From Tolypeutes matacus (taxonomy: Eukaryota; Chordata; Mammalia; Cingulata; Chlamyphoridae), in NCBI GenBank assembly GCA_026826555.1, contig JAKSZT010053883.1, positions 31,105,282-31,169,281 on the forward strand: a stretch of 64,000 nt of DNA, in the 5' to 3' direction. The notes below the pieces were generated by a model. That model was not told the origin of the DNA. It saw nothing but the letters and a program-made list of their open reading frames with translations, and made no database searches. Positions 23,241-41,387 of the stretch are shown here, in pieces. The translations under genes and the position numbers were made by a program. Each line of letters begins with the position of its first letter. The stretch's first letter is position 1.

Positions 23241-26200
23241 TCCTGGAGAGCAGAAACTCTTCAAGCACCATAGAAAGGAGACTTTGTTGCTACTATAAAC
23301 ATGTTTGTGCCTTTCGAACACTTTACACTGTTTATATATAACCTATTAAAAAAAAATTTTATGTATAACATCAAGATGTCTCTAGTACTTCAAAAATCAA
23401 AACTCTCAGAGAAAATATAGCCATTTTAGCTTTTCATCTTTTGGAAATAACAGCTATTCATACTTGAAAAAGGTTATTTGAGGAGATGATATCTTCTCTC
23501 TTATCTCTTTGTTTAAAAAGAAAATGCAAAAATTGTTTTTAAAATAACTAAATAAATCACAAAAATGAAGCACAAAATGCAACGGTCCTAAACTCCAGGT
23601 ATTGAAAGCAAATATGTCTATTTTTAAATTTATGGCATGTATAAATTTCAATCTATAATAATTTCAGTATACATTCAGTCCCCAAACCAAGCTTAACAAA
23701 TCGTTTTTAATTCATTTGTCTCTAAATCTTGTTTTTCCCCATAAAATTAATTTAAATTATATTAAACAGTAGGCACCACTTATTAAATGAAAAAGGGCCA
23801 TAAGTTGACTTTAAAAAATAATGAATCCTATTAAATATTGCATTAAATATGAACTTTCTAATACAATCTTTGGGATCAGACTGATCTAAAATAAAACAAA
23901 ATGTTCTCAAAATACATTTGGTATCTTGCAAAAATTGTGAAATTGTTTTGTTTTGTTTTATTCAGAAAAGTGTTTGCAAGGTCATTAATTGCTGTGAAAA
24001 GAATTTGAGTGTTCAAAAATGTTGAGAAATGCAGCCGAGGCCCACCACGGATGGTTGTGCAAACTGTGAACGGTACAGCTCCAGGGGGTGCCATTCAGAA
24101 TATAATCTAAGTTGCTCAGTGCACCATCTGTACAGCCCTGGGCTGCTGAAAGTGTTGGGGAGACATCGGTTTGGGGGTAAGGGTGGGGAGGTGTCGGAGC
24201 TGGGGTTATGTGGATTATGAGGCCAGAATCTCATGCTTACAGCCTCCCATCTCTCTAGGCCAGCCTCTCTTTTGGAGGCTCCGGCAACAGAATCATCCCA
24301 AGCTTTTAACACTTCCTTGGCCCCAGGCATTTCCCAAAGTCCTCTTTAATCACCCAGCAGCTGAGAAGGAAGGCCAGAAGGGGGAGCCTCTCCATGCTCC
24401 TAATCTTCCCTCTACTCAGACTCTAATGGGGACAGAGGTGGCCGGCTCCAGGGGTGGACCAGAGAAAGCCGAACCCCAAATGTCAAACAGACCATTTGGA
24501 CTCTGGGACCAGCTCTACCACTGCCTTGCTGGCAAATCTTTGAGCCTGTCTGTGCATCTGCCTCCCTATTTACACAATGAAGAGAATTATTGCTATTCCT
24601 TCCCTCACTGTTGGAAAATAGATAAGAGGAGAGAGAAAACCATGTTGTGATGATTTCACTGGGAATTCAAGAATTAGTGGACTGAGAGTCAGGAGGCTCT
24701 GCTAAGCAGCTATAAGACCTGGAGCCTTAGTTTTACCGTGTGCAAATTGGCAAATTGCTGGCCTTTTCACCACTAGGAGTCTGGTTTTTTATTTCCAAAC
24801 CATCACCAGTAAGATTTTACTCCTAAATTGTATTTTGGTAATTAATATGTACTTAATAGTAAAGTAATTATTGTTACACTTGTAAAGGAATATTTTTATT
24901 ATGAGTGACAGAATTGACAAGCTTACATAATTGAAAATTCTAGGTGAGGGTAGCTTCAGGCAAGGCTTGATCCAGCAGCTATCTCTAAGGACTTAGGTTC
25001 TTTCAGTCTCTTGGCTCTACTTCCTATGATGTGTCATAAGATGACTACCAGAAGCTCCTGGCACTACTTGCTTTCCTCATTTCTGATTAGCAGGAAACAA
25101 GGAGTTTGCTTCCTAGTTAGCTCAAAGAAAAGACCTAGAATTGAGACCCATTAATTCTGTTTGTCTTGATTTAGGTGGTATGCCTTTTCCTAATCAATTA
25201 CTACGAGCTGGAGAATGAGATATTCTGATTTGCTTAAGCCAATTAGGCCCCACCTCTGGAATGGGGTCATTTCTGCCCAGATCACAGGGCTGGGAAATTC
25301 CCAGTACTGTTAGGAAGAAAGAATAGGGCAAAGGGTGCTGGAGAGACAACCAGCAAGTCAACTACAGTACGTTTGTGTATTAGTCAATGATCTCTCTCAC
25401 CGCCCTTCAGAACTTGTGACAGCATGTGAACTGCACATCAGTGAGCTCCAGGATCTTAGGAAGTGTTCACTATGACCACCCCATCTGTGCGTGACCACAC
25501 TGACCACGTGAGAGGCCACATTGGTGACCACATGAGACGTCATCCCAGCCCCTCATGAACACGTGACTCTGGTTAGATCTGGCCTACTTGCAAGTTCATC
25601 TGCGTTCAATTTCTAGTTCTCCATTCGTTGAATCTTCACAGATGGCTACACTGGAGAGCCCAGATGAGCCTCAAGCTCCCTTCCAGCTCTGAATTCTCAA
25701 GCTTATGCCTGCCCCTTTCAGATATAGGAGACATTCAGGAGCTGTACTTGTCAAAGTGGAGGAGGCAACAGAGGCGTGCTCAGTGAAACAATAGCCAAAC
25801 CACCTCAGCCCTCTCGTTCATTAACTCACCAAGCATTTACCAGGTCCTGTGCCAGGGGCATGGCACAGAGTTGTGGACCCAGCCTCTGAGGAGGCACAGT
25901 CAGGTGGGAGACAGTGGAACCCACCCACCACCACCCAGGAACCCTGGGGTCAAGGGCAGACCCCTCTCTCCTACCAGCTCAGAAGGCAGGAATGCCTACC
26001 CCGGCACTCTCAGCCCCAGGACCACCCCAGCTCAATCCCCTAGTCTCCAGAACCTCATATCAACAGATGGAGGAGTGCCAATCCCAGGCTGGAAACCCAT
26101 CCCTCTTCACATCCTCAGAGCTTTGCAGAATTCTCTCCGCCCCTTTGCTGAAGAGGCTTTGGCACTGGGGGTGGGTAGGGAAGCAGGCAGACTCAACCTT

Positions 26201-26784
26201 TTGCCCACATCTTCCAGATGGGATTCACTTGCTAAGGAAGTACACGGTGACGCCAAAGGGAAAACTTCCACTCCAAGCCACTCTCTCCACCAGATGCCCA
26301 AGATCCCCCCATTCCTGGGAGTTCAGCATTGCCCTTTTCAAGTCCCTAGGACTTGAAGCACCTGTGTGGATCAGATTCCTATCTCTGCTGCAAGCTGGAC
26401 CAGAATCGGAGCGAGTACCTGGGCAGGAGGAAGCCTGGTTAGTCCACTCTCTGCTCTGTGGCCAGGGGCAAGTTTCTTTCCTTCTCTGCTGATCCTGATC
26501 TACGAAACAAAGGGATTTTGCTAAACAATCTCTATGGGGCTTTTCCTTGGCTCTGAGCATTCAAGGGTTCAGAAAAGAGGGAGCAGGGAGGGCTGGTGGG
26601 GGGGATGGAGGCACAGGGAAAAAAAGAGGCAGGAGGGTCGTCGCCCCAAATTTAGACTTTGGAGGTTAACTCCAAATGGGAGCACACTCAGTCACAGGAT
26701 ATTTATAACCAAGAGGACCAGACAAAGACATTTGGTTCCAATACTGAACCACACCACCCGTAAGGCCCATGAAATTATATAGAT
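23241..26784. other. Unique intergenic sequence, AT-rich then mixed
   Basis: No gene is recognised over 3.5 kb. The 23400-24000 part is very AT-rich. Around 24480-24640 there is a MIR-like phrase (AGCTCTACCACTGCCTTGC). The open frames at 25870-26490 on plus and 26225-26560 on minus are mutual shadows with no domain or splice support. Confidence 0.45.
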
Positions 26785-27560
26785 GATTTTTACATAAACT
26801 TTTTACTCTGGAATAATTTTAGATTTACAGAACAGTTGCAATGACAGTACAGACAGTTCCCATACACCCCATACCCACTTTCATTTTCCCTTAACGTTAT
26901 CATCTTACATCATCACCGTGGTGGAAAAAAACCAAAAAGAACAACAACAACAAAAAAAACCAACATTGGTACATCACTGTTAACTAAACTCCAGACTTTA
27001 TTTGGATTTTACCACTTTTTCCATTAGTACTCACTTTCTGTTCCGGATCCCACCTGCATTACCACATTGCATTTAGCCAGCATGGCTCCAAGGGTTCCCT
27101 TTTTGTCTTTCCTTGTTTTTCATGACCTTGACAGTTTTGAGGAGTCTCGGTGTTCTGTCGAATGCCCTTCAGTTTGGGTTGTCTGATGTTTTTCTCAGGG
27201 GTTATGGGTTTTGGAAAGATTATCTCAGAATATCTCATCACATCCTATCAGAAGATCCATGATATCCACGTGGCTGAGGTTGACCTTGGTCACTTGGTTA
27301 AGGTGATGTCTGTAAAGTGACTATTTTTTCCCATCCCCTACTCTATTATTTAGAAGCAAGTCACTGAGTACAGCTCACACTAAAGGGAGGGCAGACGGGG
27401 GAGTTTCTGTATATATTATTTGGAAATCTACTGTAAGGAAGAGTTGTCCCTTCTCCATCATTCTTTTATGTATTCTATAATTTACTAATATCAGTATGGA
27501 CTCATGGATATTTATTTTCCACTTTGGGTTATAACCCAATACTATGTTATTCACTTGGTT
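26785..27560. mobile_element. Ancient L1-type LINE fragment
   Basis: Phrases such as TTTAGATTTACAGAACAGTTG, CATTGGTACATCACTGTTAA, CATGACCTTGACAGTTTTGA and GGACTCATGGATATTTATTT in this order are a well known ancient LINE fragment of mammalian genomes. Subfamily and strand are not resolved. Confidence 0.6.
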
Positions 27561-29109
27561 GCTCTGTCTTAGCTTTTACCATTGGGAGCTCTTTTGGCTC
27601 CTGTGGCCTCTTGAAAAGCCTCTATCTTTTTGTTTCTGAGCACTCCCTCACTCTGGAACTATAAGATGCTCCAGACTCATCGTTTCCCTGCCCTGGTCCT
27701 AGAACCAGCCATTTCTACAAGGAAATAATATATTTTTAGGCAAATCTTCCAATTATCTTGTCAATAGTCTAAATATATTGCCCTGCAGTTGTGCATATGA
27801 TGAAAAGAGGTAATCTGCTCAATTATGATTTAACATATACCTCAATATTTTACAGCCCTGCACTGACCACTCTTTTTAAAATGGTTCAGGAGCCTCAAAA
27901 TAAGGGAGTTCCTGGTCCTGTCTCCACTTCTAAGAGGTCTTCATGAAAGTAACCATCACCTCTACTGCCACTTTGTTAAGGCTCAGGGGCAACCTGCCCA
28001 CCCTTACCCTGCCCAGTCTGGACTGCCCGAAGGATCAAGTGGAGGCAAAGGTGATTCCAGAGGCCCTTCCCTCTCCAGCCTTCCTTGCTCCTGCAGGGAG
28101 TTTCCAGTCCTGGGGCTCTGCAGACCTCACCCAGGCTGGCTGGGCCAGAGGCAGGAGGACAGGCAGGCTCCAGGAAGGAAGCTGGCAACCCAGCCAGTGG
28201 AGATGGGCGGGCAAGAGGGGAGGTGCATCCTTAGACTTCAGGGGGCTCCAGGGGATTGGGGCCAAGGTAGGCAAATCCAGCTGGAAGTAGAGCAGGGATT
28301 TCCCGGAGCAGCTCTGGGTTCTGCAGAAGAGACCCAGCTGCTCTGGAAGAAGCTGCCTTCCTGAGCCGGAAGAGAGTGAGACCGTGGGCAGGGAGTTGCT
28401 GACTCATCGCTGGGTCCTGCCGGTTCCCACTGGCACAGAGCCTGGGAACATGGGCGGAATCCCAGCCGCGTCCTGGCCCTAGAGGAGGACCTAGGCTGGC
28501 GGTTAGAATACAGCACGTAGGGATGGAGGTGGGGTTCTGTGCGACCACTGAGGAGGAAGCAACTCGCCATCTGAGAAGTCTCCGAAGGCCTCGTAGAGGT
28601 GGTGACATCATCAAAAAGATGAATGGAATTGGCCAGGCAGGAGCAGGGAGGGAAGGAGAGGAGGGCACTTCTAGCAGAGGAAAAAGCAGGTGCAAAGGCA
28701 CAGAAACATCTGGGAGGCACTTGGCATAGTGCCTGCCACCTAATGACTACTTTACAAATGTGAGGTATTATTACTGTGGCTGATTAATTGTTATTATTAT
28801 TAATCTGAACACACTACTTAATACATTTACTATCGCCAAGGTAGTTCCTATAATGAATAAAGGCTTAATGTCATTGAGCTCTTCTCATCTATAAAGGAGG
28901 CTATTGTGCAGATTAGAGACCCAGGGTGGACAGGGCTCAGCTAGAGTGCTGTGGCTTGTGTGATGTATGTGAGGGGCCCAGCACTGGGCATGGGCCAGCC
29001 TAGGGTAGGGGGCTTGCGTTTCTTCTCAACTGAGCCTGCCAGCCCCTGGCGTTGCTGTGCCTGGACTAGGCAATAAAACAGAAACCTGGCCAGGCTGGGT
29101 CAGTGCCTC
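27561..29109. other. Unique intergenic sequence
   Basis: No gene is recognised. A GC-richer block (27960-28730) gives long overlapping open frames on both strands, and short MIR-like words appear near 28700-28740. Confidence 0.4.
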
Positions 29110-29164
29110 TTCTGGTTCTCTCTGGGGTCCTTCCTGGGGTCTCCCATGACCTCTCAGAACAAGC

Positions 29165-29325
29165 TGGTGTAGACCTGGAGAGAGCCTGCCTTGGAGACAG
29201 CTGTGTGAATTCCAGCTCCACCAGATCCATGACCCTGGGCAAGTCTCTTCGCCTTTCTGAATCTCTGACCCTCAGTCTCCTCAACTCTACAAGTTGCATT
29301 ATGACACGTACAAAAATATCCAAGC
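29165..29325 (+). mobile_element. MIR SINE
   Basis: MIR order: TGTGAATTCCAGCTCCACC, ATGACCCTGGGCAAGTCTC and CTCAGTCTCCTCAACTCTAC. Confidence 0.7.
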
Positions 29326-29341
29326 CCACTCTTTGTAGTAT

Positions 29342-29515
29342 GAAAGAAAAGAAAAGAAAAGAAAAGAAAAGAAAAGAAAAGAAAAGAAANNNNNNNNNNA
29401 AAGAAAAGAAAAGAAAAGAAAAGAAAAGAAAAGAAAAGAAAAGAAAAGAAGGAAGGAAGGAAGGAAGGAAGAAAAAAAAAGAAAGAGAAAGAAAAGAAAG
29501 AAAAAAGAAAATCTA
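29342..29515. repeat. GAAAA/GGAA microsatellite with a 10-N gap
   Basis: A GAAAA pentanucleotide array, broken by ten Ns (29390-29399), passes into GGAA tetranucleotides (29450-29470) and GAAA. The true length is not known because of the gap. Confidence 0.95.
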
Positions 29516-29985
29516 GAAATGTCTCAAACATCCAAAAGCAGGAGAATGGATAAAGAGTCATAAAGTGGAATAAAGTAGTAAAATAAATGAATTACAGCTA
29601 CACAGAAAACAGAGATGGATTTAAAAAAAAAACCATAATATGTGAAAAAAGGAGTTGCAAAACTTTTATATAAGGCAAAAAATAAATAAAAAGCAAAACT
29701 AAACTATTATTATTTAGGAATCCATACAAAGGTGATAAAACTAAAAGAAAATCAGGGGAATGATTAGTACAATTAAAAAGAAATTCAGGAAAGTAGTTCT
29801 TCAGGACAGGGGGGAGGAGGTTGAATGGGGGGATGGTACCCAGAGGGCCCCAGACGTACTGGTTCTGTTCTACTTTTTTAAAGTTAGGTGATGAATACAT
29901 GGATGTTTTATTATCATGACTGTAATTCCTTAAGCTGTATGTATATACTTGTATATGTGGTACCTTTTACAATAAAAACAAAATG
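29516..29985 (+). mobile_element. Ancient L1 3' end
   Basis: L1M-like 3' end phrases: a GGTTCTGTTCTACTTTTTTA phrase, GGTGATGAATACATGGATG, then TGTATGTATATACTTGTATA with terminal CAATAAAAACAAAA. Confidence 0.65.
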
Positions 29986-30249
29986 TGATTGTAATACTAA
30001 TGCATATGCCTGTGTTAAGGCAGAAATAATGCATGGAAAGTCCTGGCACACAGTAGCACTCAGTTTCAAGTGCTTTGGCTCTCTGGGCCTCAGTTGCCCC
30101 ATTTGCAAAGTGAGCTGGTAGCTCTGCAAAAGCTTTATCCTCTAGCTTGTGGGTTCACACTCACACACACACAGGAAGCCTCCTGACGGCAGGTGCCAGA
30201 CCCTCCCCTCCCACCAGAAGTCTCCCCTCTGTCCCACGTCACTGGTGGT

Positions 30250-30430
30250 TTCAAAAGTGGCCAAAGTGGCACCTGGTGTACTGGAATAGGAACTCCTTAT
30301 CCCAGGTCTGAGTCTTTCTAGCAGGGGCAATTTAGCCTTTTCTGAACTTGGTGTCTCATTAGTAAAATGGGTCTCATAACCTCTGTCTCCCCCATCTAAG
30401 CACATGGGTGGGTACTGTGAGGCACTGTAC
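30250..30430 (+). mobile_element. MIR SINE
   Basis: Diverged MIR: AACTTGGTGTCTCATTAGTA, AAAATGGGTCTCATAACCTC and ACTGTGAGGCACTGTACTC. Confidence 0.55.
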
Positions 30431-30569
30431 TCATGTCAGCGGTCATGACTGATTGATCTGGGAACCTAAAGGCAACTTCATGGAGGTGACTGGTGCCTGT
30501 CTCCAGGGAAGGAGGGGGCGGGGTCTGAGTTTTGTAGCTAGCATAAGAACACTCACTTGGTGATGGTGT

Positions 30570-31020
30570 AAAATGTACCTACCTTTGCCTGGCTTTCTGC
30601 CTCAGTTACGGCGTATCTGCTGGTGGTACCTGCCTTTCTATCCCAGGAGTTATTTCAGAAAAAGTCTTCTGGCCCTGGGTGTGGCTCCACCTCTGGGTAC
30701 GTGTTTCAGTTAGGGTGTGTTGTGGAGTGTTCCTGTCTCAGTCTGAAAAGTGCCTGTCAGGGTGTACCTGTTTTTATAACGAAGGACTTACCTCCAGCCA
30801 TGGGTGGACCTATCTGTGTACCTGATTCACTTAATGTGTTCCCGACTGTACCTTCGTCCACGAAGGTGGATCTGAGTATACCTCTCAGTCGGGCTGAACC
30901 TGTCAAGTGTTCCGAGATCAGAGTAGATAGGGCTGGACCTATCTCTGTATCGCTGTACGCACCTTGGTCAGTCCGTACCTGACTCCGAACATGTACCTGG
31001 CTCAACCCGTGTTTACCTTA
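30570..31020. repeat. Degenerate repeat rich in TACCT, upstream of ZC3H12A
   Basis: Eleven TACCT words on the plus strand within about 445 bases, starting at 30576, 30580, 30627, 30765, 30789, 30819, 30849, 30879, 30976, 30994 and 31014. Five of them are TACCTG. Starts 30789, 30819, 30849 and 30879 are spaced exactly 30 bases. It ends about 310 bases before the TATA box. Confidence 0.75.
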
Positions 31021-31330
31021 CGCCGATGGGCCGTGCCCTCCTTCCCTCCTAGTGTCACCGCCCCCGGGCTGCGCCCCAGCGCCCCCGGCGCCGCCAGCGC
31101 CCCAGGCCCAGCCCCAGCCCACCCCACCGCTCCGGGTCCCCGGGTCCCCCGTCCCGGCCTTGCCCAGCGCACTTCGCTCGCGGGGGCGGGGCGGCGCGGG
31201 GGGCGGAGCAGGAAGGGGCGGCGGCCGCTCCGCCCCCTCCCGCGCGTCGTCTCCCCCGACCGGCTCTCGCCTCCCTTGCCCGGCTTCCGCGTCACCGACC
31301 TTAACGCCACCTGCCCGCCCACCCTCCCCG

Positions 31331-31336
31331 TATAAA
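31331..31336 (+). promoter_or_regulatory. TATA box of ZC3H12A
   Basis: TATAAA follows the GC boxes and predicts transcription from about 31360-31365, just upstream of the splice donor at 31408. A TATA box within a CpG island fits an inducible immediate-early type gene. Confidence 0.75.
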
Positions 31337-31370
31337 GGCGCTGCGGGCCTGGCCCCCGGGACTCGGCCCC

Positions 31371-31407
31371 ATGGAGACGCCGCTGGCCGCGGCTGGCGCA
31401 CGGCGGG
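31371..31407 (+). CDS. Possible uORF start in exon 1 of ZC3H12A
   Basis: An ATG at 31371 in the predicted first exon opens a short frame. If exon 1 (donor after 31407) is spliced to exon 2 (from 32221), the frame stays open for 24 codons and stops at TGA 32256-32258, overlapping the main start codon at 32255-32257 as ATGA. The ATG lies only about 10 bases from the predicted cap and has C at -3, so it may be skipped by many ribosomes. No protein family is suggested. Confidence 0.4.
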
Positions 31408-31964
31408 GTGAGGCGCTCGCGGCGGGGACGGGGGCGCGGGTCTCGGGGTCTGCTCCGAGGGCGGGGCGTGGAGAGGGCTCCGGCTGGGGCCCCTCGGAGG
31501 GGAAGGGACGTGGGGCCACTCACACCCCACCCCCGGGCGCGCCATTCCCCAGGACCCCCTCCAACTTAGCCCAAGTTGGGGGAGCCGGGGCCAGGTCCGG
31601 GTTCGGGAGCCGAGGAGCGCGGGTCTCCCGGCTGGGACGCGACCGCGTCACCGGCGCCCGGCGGCAAACCAGAGTTTCCCAGCAACTTTTCTCTCCGCTG
31701 TGGCGCCCCGGAAACTTGCCTTCTCCGGGCCCGGGAGTCTGGCCGCGCGCCCCGCGGGCCCTACGCAGTTGGCCCGGAGCACGGGGCGGGTGGGCGGCGG
31801 CGAAGGCCGCAGCGGGGAAGCCCCCGGACTCTGCGCTCCCTTCCAGCCCCGGGTTTCCATCTGAAAGCCCCGCCCCGCAGCTGTGGGGGGCGCGGCGAGG
31901 TCCTCCGAGGCCCCCGCGGCCTTCTGGGTCCCTGGGTTGGCGCGGGGGTGGGGTGGGAGGTGGA

Positions 31965-32110
31965 GTTAGAATGCCTAAATTCAGATCCTCGGGTCACCAG
32001 TCTACAGTTTTTTGGCCTTGGGCAAGTTCTTCCTGTCTCTTTGCCTCAGTTTCCTCCTTTATATAACGGGAATGGCCATCTCTAGAGGAGAGAGCCCTTG
32101 AGAGGACTAC
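31965..32110 (+). mobile_element. MIR SINE in ZC3H12A intron 1
   Basis: MIR order: TGGCCTTGGGCAAGTTCTTC, GCCTCAGTTTCCTCCTTTAT and ATAACGGGAATGGCC. Confidence 0.75.
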
Positions 32111-32254
32111 CCAAGGTAGCAGCTGAAGATGGCACTGCGCAGTGCCACCAGTGGATGCTGGGTGGCAGGGGCAGGAGAGGGCTCCCTTTCCCATCCCTTA
32201 CTCTTGTGGTTGTCCCACAGGAGCTTCGTCACGTGCCTTCCAGGAGCCTGAGCT

Positions 32255-40632
<8,378 letters not shown>

Positions 40633-41290
40633 GCTGGCCCTGGAGCATACAAGCGCAGCGTCTGCAGCCTCTGAGAGCTGCTAGGTGGCTTTGGGCTGCG
40701 GAGCAGCCCTTTCCCACCCCTGAGGCCCACAGTGGCAGCTGGGCAAAGAGAGGACTAAAGTTGGGGAGGGAGCCCACAAACCAAAGATCCTGTAGGATTG
40801 GTTCTGGCCCACATGGCACCTCTATCCGTCTGTCCGAGTGGATCAGAAGCGATCACCCTGTTGATGCACATTGTATCTCTGTAGTTTTAAGGCGACACTG
40901 CCGGTAACGGCTGTCGGTCCGTGGCTGAGGCCCAAACCCTTTTTCTCTCAGAGGACGGGGAGGGGAGGCAGGGTAGCAGAGACTTGGGCTGGGGGCCCTG
41001 TGCATGCCCCCCCCGCCCCGTCCCTGGGATGCCGGCCTTGGCTGGCCAGTTGGGCACCATGTGCCTGCCCTCCAAGGGCCCCTCCTCTAAGCCAATGAGG
41101 CCTCGTCCGTGCTCTCGCCGGGCCCGAGGCTTCATGTTAGTAAGCAAAATGCTTCTTAATAACCCACCTCCTGCCCCACTCTGTTCGCCTAATCTACTGC
41201 CCCTGCTGGGGGTGGAGGGTCATCTGCCCTCACCCCAGTTCCCACCCCTTTCTCTACTCAATCTTCTTGCCCTGCCCAAGGGCTAGGGGA

Positions 41291-41312
41291 CTGTGTGTAT
41301 TTGTATATACAG
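41291..41312 (+). promoter_or_regulatory. 3'UTR hairpin containing a Pumilio motif
   Basis: CTGTGTGTA, loop TTTG, TATATACAG: a 9-pair stem with two G-U pairs. The loop and 3' arm contain TGTATATA (41302-41309), which fits the Pumilio consensus UGUANAUA exactly. Both sit about 50 bases before the poly(A) signal. Confidence 0.5.
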
Positions 41313-41359
41313 GTATATTGTATTTCACGTGGAAAGTCTGTACCTCCTGTAATACCATC

Positions 41360-41365
41360 AATAAA
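41360..41365 (+). terminator. ZC3H12A: Poly(A) signal of ZC3H12A
   Basis: AATAAA followed about 30 bases later by a GT-rich tract (TTGTTTTTGTTGCGCTTGG), the usual cleavage context. Predicted cleavage is at about 41380-41390. Confidence 0.88.
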
Positions 41366-41387
41366 GTCTATGATGAGTCCTTTTGAG

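Larger units (their letters stand above)
31050..31960. promoter_or_regulatory. CpG island of the ZC3H12A promoter
   Basis: Very GC-rich with dense CG dinucleotides across the promoter, exon 1 and the start of intron 1, in sharp contrast to the flanks. Sp1-type GC boxes are visible at 31182-31194, 31215-31221 and, reversed, at 31230-31237. The long open frames here on both strands reflect the lack of AT-rich stops and are not genes. Confidence 0.85.

Noticed and set aside
25871..26492. Overlapping plus-strand frames of 161 and 192 codons
   Set aside because: Two frames are open at once, with no splice sites or domains that I recognise. This is consistent with chance.
29103..29561. Lys/Glu-rich and Phe/Ser-rich open frames on both strands
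   Set aside because: They are translations of the GAAAA microsatellite and its gap.
31002..31545. 173-175-codon minus-strand open frames over the CpG island
   Set aside because: Pro/Arg/Gly-rich shadows of high GC content, with no domain, splice or start support.
31371..32066. 231-codon plus-strand open frame from exon 1 into intron 1
   Set aside because: It reads through the splice donor into GC-rich CpG-island sequence. Only its first 37 bases are in the predicted mRNA.
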